Assembly: GCA_016213865.1 (NCBI GenBank)
Contig: JACQZL010000278.1
Span: forward strand, 1-10,604
Length of the DNA: 10,604 nucleotides
Source of the DNA: Candidatus Rifleibacteriota bacterium
GTDB taxonomy: Bacteria; UBP17; UBA6191; JACPRK01
Direction of reading: 5' to 3'
A model generated the notes under the pieces. The model searched no databases. It was not told the DNA's origin and was given only the letters and a program-made list of their open reading frames with translations. Made by a program: the position numbers and the translations under genes. The first letter of the stretch is position 1. Each line of letters opens with the position of its first letter. Of the stretch, positions 6,896 to 10,604 are shown in pieces.

Positions 6896-7114
6896 ATGAA
6901 ACTGTTCGGTCAAAGACGCGCGCCGCAGGCCCAAGGGCAGTTCCGGCAGATGAACGCCACCCAGCTCTATTGCCCCACCTGTCGCCAGGCGATGCCGGTC
7001 CGCGAGAAACTGGCGCTTTTCGTCCCGTCCGGCGCCATCTACCACTACGTGTGCGTCAACTGCGACACGATGCTGGGCCGCAAGGAGGACTCCGCGGCCG
7101 GGCCGAGGCTCTGA
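6896..7114 (+). CDS. Small zinc-ribbon protein of unknown function
   Basis: 72 residues. Two cysteine pairs, CPTC (Cys26, Cys29) and CVNC (Cys53, Cys56), are spaced like a zinc ribbon, with a hydrophobic stretch (LALFVPSGAIYHYVC) between them. No signal peptide or membrane segment. It ends 3 bp before the GTG of the TadB-like gene, so the two are very probably co-transcribed and perhaps translationally coupled. The ATG at 6896 is preferred to an in-frame start at 6872 that would add eight uncharacteristic residues; neither has a good ribosome binding site. I do not recognise a named family. It could be a nucleic-acid or protein-binding accessory of the neighbouring secretion genes, but only the neighbourhood suggests that. 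Confidence 0.72.
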   Translation: MKLFGQRRAPQAQGQFRQMNATQLYCPTCRQAMPVREKLALFVPSGAIYHYVCVNCDTMLGRKEDSAAGPRL

Positions 7115-7117
7115 CCA

Positions 7118-7762
7118 GTGACGACGCTTGCCTTCCTCCTGGGTGCCGCCGTGGCCCTGGCTGTTGTGGGGCCTCCGATCGTCCACTCATGGATGGAATC
7201 CCGGCGGCGGCTTGCCTGGGAGACCGGCCTCCTGGCAGTGGTCCAGCAACTTGCCGGCGCGGCCACAGCCGGGCGCAGTCTGGCCGAGGCCTTCGTGGCG
7301 GCCCAGGGAGCCGCAAGCGGCGAGGTCCGCGACGAGGTGGCCCGTCTGGCCGGCGCGCTCGGGCAGGGGCAAGACCTGGAACCTGCCCTGACCGCCTTCC
7401 GCGACCGTGCCGTCTGCGAGGACGTCGACTTCCTGGTCGCCGCGGTCCTGTTGCAGCATCGCGCCGGTGGCTCCCTCGGACCTCTCCTGGAGGGGATCGT
7501 CGAGACGCTTTCGGAGCGCGCGCGGCTGAGAGGCCTGGCGCGCAGCCTCACGGCTCAGGGGCGCCTGTCGGCCAAGATCCTGCTGGCCTTGCCGCTCTTT
7601 CTGGGCTGTTTCATCTGGTTCACGGCTCCCCACTACGTTAGCCGGCTCTGGACCTTTGCGGGGCCGGGCTCGCCGCTCAACCTCTTGCCCGTGGGCGTCT
7701 GCGTCCTGGGGCTCGCCGGGGGTTACCTGTGGATCCGCAAACTGACCGAGATCGACTGCTAG
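7118..7762 (+). CDS. tadB: TadB-like type II secretion system F-domain membrane protein, short form
   Basis: 214 residues from GTG 7118. TadB and TadC form the inner-membrane platform of Tad/Flp pili. A first membrane segment lies at about 3-24. The cytoplasmic T2SSF domain (about 35-150) has AGRSLAEAF and the family-typical GGSLGPLLEGIVETLSERAR (117-136) followed by LRGLARSLTAQGRLSAKILL, leading into a second membrane segment (151-169). A third hydrophobic segment is at 188-206, with a short positive tail (RKL). TadB proteins are usually around 300 residues; here the N-terminal region is much reduced, leaving one segment instead of the usual pair. Only 3 bp separate it from the zinc-ribbon gene and 8 bp from the TadC-like gene. 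No CpaF/TadA ATPase or Flp pilin is in the window. Confidence 0.83.
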   Translation: MTTLAFLLGAAVALAVVGPPIVHSWMESRRRLAWETGLLAVVQQLAGAATAGRSLAEAFVAAQGAASGEVRDEVARLAGALGQGQDLEPALTAFRDRAVCEDVDFLVAAVLLQHRAGGSLGPLLEGIVETLSERARLRGLARSLTAQGRLSAKILLALPLFLGCFIWFTAPHYVSRLWTFAGPGSPLNLLPVGVCVLGLAGGYLWIRKLTEIDC

Positions 7763-7770
7763 GGTCGCTG

Positions 7771-8265
7771 ATGACGACGTTGCTGCCAGGGCAGTCGGCC
7801 CATCGGCGGGCGCTCGAGCGCCAGTTGCCCCAAGTGCTCGACCTGCTGGTCGTTGCCCTGGAGGCCGGTCACAGTCTGGACAGCGCAATCCAGCAAGTGA
7901 CCCGGGCGTTCCGCGGCCCCCTGACCATTGAGCTCGAGGGCTGCCTGAACCAGGCGCTGCACGGGACGCCGCTCGAGAAGGCGCTCGGACAGATGGCGTC
8001 ACGGCTTGCCGTCCCCGACCTGGACGCGCTGATCTCGGCCCTGGTCTCGTCCCGCCAACTGGGCACGGCGCTCGCTCCGACCCTGCGCATGCACGCCTCC
8101 AAGCTCAGGCAGCAACGGGCCCAGCGGGCCGAGGAGCAGGCCCGTAAGGCGGCGGTCAAGGTACTCTTCCCGCTGGCGCTCTGCATCTTCCCGGTCCTGC
8201 TCGTGATCCTGCTGGGACCGACGGTCCTGGCGCTGGCAGCCGTGTTCGAGAAGCTGCCGCGCTAG
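7771..8265 (+). CDS. tadC: TadC-like type II secretion system F-domain membrane protein, short form
   Basis: 164 residues from ATG 7771, 8 bp after the TadB-like stop. The T2SSF domain starts almost at once: LPQVLDLLVVALEAGHSLDS (19-38), then GTPLEKALGQMASRL and VPDLDALISALVSSRQLGTA (81-100), LRMHASKLRQQRAQRAEEQA (105-124), and KAAVKVLFPLALCIFPVLLV leading into a hydrophobic segment (130-158). This is a close match to the C-terminal half of TadC; full TadC is near 300 residues with extra N-terminal membrane segments that are missing here. An in-frame GTG at 7729 would add 14 residues inside the TadB gene; it adds no membrane segment, so the ATG is preferred. As the partner of the TadB-like protein it would form the inner-membrane platform. 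Convergent with nfu, 25 bp apart. Confidence 0.83.
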   Translation: MTTLLPGQSAHRRALERQLPQVLDLLVVALEAGHSLDSAIQQVTRAFRGPLTIELEGCLNQALHGTPLEKALGQMASRLAVPDLDALISALVSSRQLGTALAPTLRMHASKLRQQRAQRAEEQARKAAVKVLFPLALCIFPVLLVILLGPTVLALAAVFEKLPR

Positions 8266-8290
8266 CCGTCCGGTGCGGGGCCGGGGCTGG

Positions 8291-8923
8291 CTAGATCTGG
8301 ACGACTTCCTTGAGGCCGGGGATGGTCTGCCGCAGTCGCTGCTCGATCCCCATCTTGAGCGTGAAGACCGCGCTGGGGCAGCCGTGACACGCGCCGCGCA
8401 TCATCTTGAGCGTGAAGACCGCGCTGGGGCAGCCGTGGCAGGCGCCACGCATCCGCACGTAGAGGACGCCGTCGTCGTAGCTCTCGAAGACGATGTCGCC
8501 GCCGTCCATGACGATGGCGGGCCGGATCTCGTTGTCGAGGATCTGCTGGATGGCCGCCGCGTCGGCGCTGGTCGCCTCACCGGCAGGCTTTTCGGGCAGG
8601 GGCTTGTCAAGGACGGGGCGCCCCTCGTCCAGGTGGGCCTTGAGGGCCGCCACCGATTTCTCGTGGATCTCCAGCCAGTCGCCGGTCTCGCCTCGCGTCA
8701 GGGTGACGAAGTTGGGACCGAACATGACCCCGTCCACGCCTGCCACCGCAAAGAGTTTTTGCGCCAGGACGGACGCCTCGGCCTCCGCGACCGTCTTGAA
8801 GTTCGCGATGCCCTTCGGCATCAACGGTCTGTTGACGACGAGCTTGATGGTGTTGGGGTTGGGGGTCCACTCGAGATCGATGAAGATCGGTGTTTCGGGG
8901 CTGGGCTGGGTGGTGTCGGCCAT
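8291..8923 (-). CDS. nfu: Nfu-type iron-sulfur cluster scaffold protein with duplicated CxxC segment
   Basis: 210 residues as read. The N-terminal Nfu_N domain (about 12-100: FIDLEWTPNPNTIKLVVNRP, GVDGVMFGPNFVTLTR) is followed by a linker and the C-terminal NifU domain (about 120-210: ILDNEIRPAIVMDGGDI, DGVLYVRMRGACHGCPSAVF). The family has one CxxC, which carries or transfers a 4Fe-4S cluster as a homodimer. Here the 17-residue segment MRGACHGCPSAVFTLKM occurs twice in a row (158-174 and 175-191), giving Cys162/165 and Cys179/182. Removing one copy gives a normal 193-residue Nfu. The ATG at 8923 is preceded by AGGAG with a rather long 11-nt spacing. It is monocistronic and divergent from the exported-protein gene. 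Role: cytoplasmic delivery of iron-sulfur clusters to apo-enzymes. Confidence 0.93.
   Translation of the reverse strand: MADTTQPSPETPIFIDLEWTPNPNTIKLVVNRPLMPKGIANFKTVAEAEASVLAQKLFAVAGVDGVMFGPNFVTLTRGETGDWLEIHEKSVAALKAHLDEGRPVLDKPLPEKPAGEATSADAAAIQQILDNEIRPAIVMDGGDIVFESYDDGVLYVRMRGACHGCPSAVFTLKMMRGACHGCPSAVFTLKMGIEQRLRQTIPGLKEVVQI
8351..8452 (-). repeat. 51-bp tandem duplication covering the Nfu CxxC motif
   Basis: Two adjacent 51-bp units (8402-8452 and 8351-8401) differ at three positions. All three are synonymous third-position changes (CGT/CGC, GCC/GCG, TGC/TGT), and both units encode the same 17 residues. The length is a multiple of three, so the frame survives. Confidence 0.95.
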
Positions 8924-8963
8924 TGAACGTCACGCTCCTGATCGGGAAGCTACGGCGCTGGAC

Positions 8964-8993
8964 ACGATAAGGGCGCGGACCCGGAGAAGTCCA
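8964..8993 (-). promoter_or_regulatory. Possible sigma-70-type promoter for nfu
   Basis: On the minus strand, TGGACT (8988-8993) and TATCGT (8964-8969) are separated by 18 bp. Each matches the consensus at 4 of 6 positions, and they lie about 40 bp upstream of the nfu start. Weak match in GC-rich DNA. Confidence 0.25.
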
Positions 8994-9017
8994 CCGTGAG
9001 GGCAGCGCCGTGGGGGC

Positions 9018-9046
9018 TTGTCACTTCTCGTTTCGCTCCTTAGACT
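9018..9046 (+). promoter_or_regulatory. Possible sigma-70-type promoter for the exported-protein gene
   Basis: TTGTCA (9018-9023, 5 of 6 matches to the -35 consensus) and TAGACT (9041-9046, 4 of 6 to the -10) are separated by exactly 17 bp. The expected transcription start falls near 9053, past the ATG at 9048 and next to the in-frame GTG at 9054. This would mean a leaderless message. Confidence 0.35.
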
Positions 9047-9047
9047 C

Positions 9048-9914
9048 ATGGCCGTGAATACCATCCGACGCTTTGCCCACCCGGTGGTCTGGTTGCTGGT
9101 GTGGGTCATGCTCGGCACGTTGGGCGCGCCGATTGTCATGGCCCAGGATGCGGATGCCGCCGCCACTCAGCAATACATGCAGCAGCGGCTGCAGGCGCTC
9201 TCTGCCCAGCAGCAGGCGCTGGCCGCCCAGCTCGAGCAGGCCCGGCAGAGCGATCCCGCGCGCGCCGAGTACCTCGCGCGCCTGATGCAAGAGAACCAGG
9301 TCCTGGCCCAGCGGTATGACGCCTACTTGCAGGGACAGCCCGATCCGCTGGCCAACCAGATGGATTCGGCCCCGGTCCAGGGGCAGCCGACCGACGCCGG
9401 GGCTCAGGCCGCCGACCCGAACGCGGGCCAGCAAGAGGGTGGCCTCGGCGGAATGCTCAAGAACCTGATGGGCGGCGGCGAGACGAGCACGACCGACATC
9501 ATCATCCAGATCGCCGCGGGCTTCGGCGGATGGTATCTGGGCAAGATGGCCTTTGGCCCGATCGGCGGTATCGTGGGCGGTTTCGTGGCGCCGATGCTGG
9601 CCAAGTGGCTGACGGGCATCATCAAGGAGAAGATGGGCAAGGGGACCGACGGTGGCTCGGGCACCAACCAGCAGGGCGTGCCGATGGCCATGCCCGGCGC
9701 CACGACCACGGCCCAAGGGGCCCCTGGGTACTCCGCGCAGAAGGCCGCCGTTCAGTCCGAGAGCGTCGCCAAGGCCAAGTCCCAGCTCGACGCCGCCTAC
9801 CTAGCGCTGCAGGACGGCATCCAGCGTGGGCTCGCTCCCGCCGCGATCGCCCAGCGCCGCAACATCTACGAGCAGTGGCGCCTGACCTACAACAACGCCC
9901 TGGCCGGCCAGTAG
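9048..9914 (+). CDS. Exported protein of unknown function with coiled coil and glycine-rich hydrophobic segment
   Basis: 288 residues from ATG 9048; an in-frame GTG at 9054 is an equally good start. A signal peptide is clear: basic residues (RR at 7-8), hydrophobic core about 12-30, and a likely cleavage site IVMA|QD after Ala32. Residues 38-95 are rich in Gln, Ala and Leu and probably form a coiled coil. A Gln/Ala/Pro-rich linker (96-130) leads to a Gly-rich stretch and then a hydrophobic, Gly-rich segment (about 150-192, including GGWYLGKMAFGPIGGIVGGF). That segment could span or insert in a membrane. Another low-complexity region (200-228) precedes a helical C-terminal part (about 230-288, KSQLDAAYLALQDGIQRGLA). 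I recognise no family. The composition fits an envelope or periplasmic protein. No Shine-Dalgarno site precedes either start. Confidence 0.78.
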   Translation: MAVNTIRRFAHPVVWLLVWVMLGTLGAPIVMAQDADAAATQQYMQQRLQALSAQQQALAAQLEQARQSDPARAEYLARLMQENQVLAQRYDAYLQGQPDPLANQMDSAPVQGQPTDAGAQAADPNAGQQEGGLGGMLKNLMGGGETSTTDIIIQIAAGFGGWYLGKMAFGPIGGIVGGFVAPMLAKWLTGIIKEKMGKGTDGGSGTNQQGVPMAMPGATTTAQGAPGYSAQKAAVQSESVAKAKSQLDAAYLALQDGIQRGLAPAAIAQRRNIYEQWRLTYNNALAGQ

Positions 9915-9933
9915 CCCTCGACTTCGCCGAGAT

Positions 9934-10000
9934 GTGAGCAGCCGTCCCGGGGAAGGGGGCGCCGGACCTGCGCTCTCCCAGCGCCAGTCGGCCTGCTCAC
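9934..10000. terminator. Possible bidirectional terminator hairpin between convergent genes
   Basis: GTGAGCAG (9934-9941) and CTGCTCAC (9993-10000) form a perfect 8-bp stem that can extend further with one bulge. Inside the loop GGCGC/GCGCC can form a second, shorter stem. It lies between the convergent exported-protein and DUF4097-like genes and includes the latter's stop codon. There is no T tract and the loop is long, so this is weak. Confidence 0.25.
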
Positions 10001-10604
10001 CGCGGCAGTCGGCGGACCGTGATGGTCCCGCTGGAGGTGCGGACCGTGATGGTAGGTCCCGGGGTCCTGGCGGGACTGAGGCGCCTGTGCGGCGAGCCAG
10101 GGGGCAGCGGATAGTCGCCGCCGATCGTGCCGCCGGTCGTCTCCAGATTGAAGGCGGCCCCGGGCCTTTCGGGCAACTGCAGGTCCACGGGCCCTACCAC
10201 CGTGGTGATGCGGGCCGACTGCAGGTTCCCGGGGTCGAGGATGAGGTTGATCTTCCCTCCGACCGTGTCGACGATGCAGGCCCCGAGCAAGCCACGGGCG
10301 TCGACATTGCCCCCGACGGTCTGGACGGCGAGCCCGCCCGCCGCGCCTGAAATGGTCACGTTGCCACTGGTGGCCGTCACGCGGCAGCCGCCCGTGATCC
10401 GCTCGAGTAGCATCGAGCTCGACACGGCATTCACGATCAGACCCCCTTCGATGCCGGCCACGAGGGCCTCGCCGGCGACCGTGCTCAGTTCGACGGCAGC
10501 TCTGCGTGGCACCAGGACCTCGTAGTCCGCGGTGGCCGCGTTCAGCCTACCCTCGCTCGCTGCCCGCTTCAGTTGCTCCCAGTCCGACTGGCCGGCTGGT
10601 CTAC
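9997..10604 (-). CDS. DUF4097-like beta-helical protein, C-terminal part (5' end outside the window)
   Basis: 201 residues are visible; the frame is open to the right edge, so the true start is outside. The sequence is a run of short repeats of about 15-20 residues, each with a hydrophobic strand and a Gly or Ser turn, for example LIVNAVSSSMLLERITGG, RVTATSGNVTISGAAGG, AVQTVGGNVDARGLLGA and IVDTVGGKINLIL. It ends in TVRTSSGTITVRRL. This right-handed beta-helix-like pattern, preceded by YEVLVPRRAAVELSTVAG, is typical of DUF4097-family proteins, many of which are exported. Its molecular role is not known. An N-terminal signal peptide or membrane anchor would be expected beyond the edge. An apparent internal GTG start at 10512 is not the true start, because the family pattern continues upstream of it. 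Confidence 0.75.
   Translation of the reverse strand, partial: RPAGQSDWEQLKRAASEGRLNAATADYEVLVPRRAAVELSTVAGEALVAGIEGGLIVNAVSSSMLLERITGGCRVTATSGNVTISGAAGGLAVQTVGGNVDARGLLGACIVDTVGGKINLILDPGNLQSARITTVVGPVDLQLPERPGAAFNLETTGGTIGGDYPLPPGSPHRRLSPARTPGPTITVRTSSGTITVRRLPR

Noticed and set aside
6722..7186. N-terminal extension of glutamine synthetase up to 7186
   Set aside because: It reads through the heptamer repeat and overlaps the zinc-ribbon and tadB-like genes on the other strand; the ATG at 6721 has a good ribosome binding site and begins where GSIII proteins begin.
7729..7770. Earlier GTG start for the TadC-like gene
   Set aside because: It would overlap the TadB-like gene by 34 bp and add only hydrophilic residues, not the missing membrane segments; kept only as an alternative.
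8266..8290. Terminator between the convergent tadC-like and nfu genes
   Set aside because: The 25-bp gap is GC-rich but shows no stem-loop with a T tract.
1..10604. tRNA, rRNA, CRISPR array, insertion sequence or prophage
   Set aside because: I saw no direct repeats with regular spacers, no transposase or integrase motifs, and nothing resembling RNA gene cores; nearly all the window is accounted for by coding genes.

Overview
This is a strongly GC-rich, gene-dense bacterial window. It holds nine largely intact or partial genes plus one gene broken by a tandem duplication. The gene set is a type III glutamine synthetase, a eukaryotic-type Ser/Thr kinase with a Yip1-like membrane tail, GspG-like pseudopilins, a GspE/PilB ATPase with an MshEN-type N-terminus, half-size TadB/TadC proteins, Nfu and a DUF4097-like protein. 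It suggests an environmental bacterium of the Planctomycetota or a related, poorly cultured phylum. That placement is inference from gene content only; there is no rRNA or other marker here.

Layout. Minus strand, 6721 down to 1: glutamine synthetase III (glnA), then after a 218-bp gap a tight four-gene cluster transcribed leftward. The cluster order is zinc-ribbon/kinase/Yip1 protein, pseudopilin 1, pseudopilin 2, PilB/GspE ATPase. Spacings are 14 bp, a 26-bp overlap and 28 bp, so it looks like one operon for an envelope-spanning pilus or type II-like secretion machine, with a membrane-anchored kinase as first gene. The ATPase runs off the left edge. A divergent intergenic region (6722-6895) carries a degenerate 7-bp tandem repeat and an inverted repeat. 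Plus strand, 6896-8265: a three-gene cluster of a small zinc-ribbon protein, a TadB-like protein and a TadC-like protein. Minus strand, 8923-8291: an Nfu-type iron-sulfur scaffold protein, convergent with tadC. Plus strand, 9048-9914: an exported coiled-coil/glycine-rich protein of unknown function, divergent from nfu. Minus strand, 10604-9997: the C-terminal part of a DUF4097-like beta-helical protein, entering from the right edge.

The most striking structural signal is a pair of local tandem duplications in unrelated genes. One is 74 bp inside the ATPase gene (595-742) and shifts its frame. The other is 51 bp inside nfu (8351-8452) and duplicates its CxxC iron-sulfur motif in frame. In the duplicated core of each, the two copies differ only at synonymous third codon positions. 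That is what two strain haplotypes joined end to end in a metagenome assembly would look like, so both genes are probably intact and single-copy in the living organism. The biologically most interesting parts are the kinase-pseudopilin-ATPase operon, with acidic DxDxDG-like loops in both pseudopilins and a probable c-di-GMP-binding domain on the ATPase, and the compact zinc-ribbon/TadB/TadC cluster.
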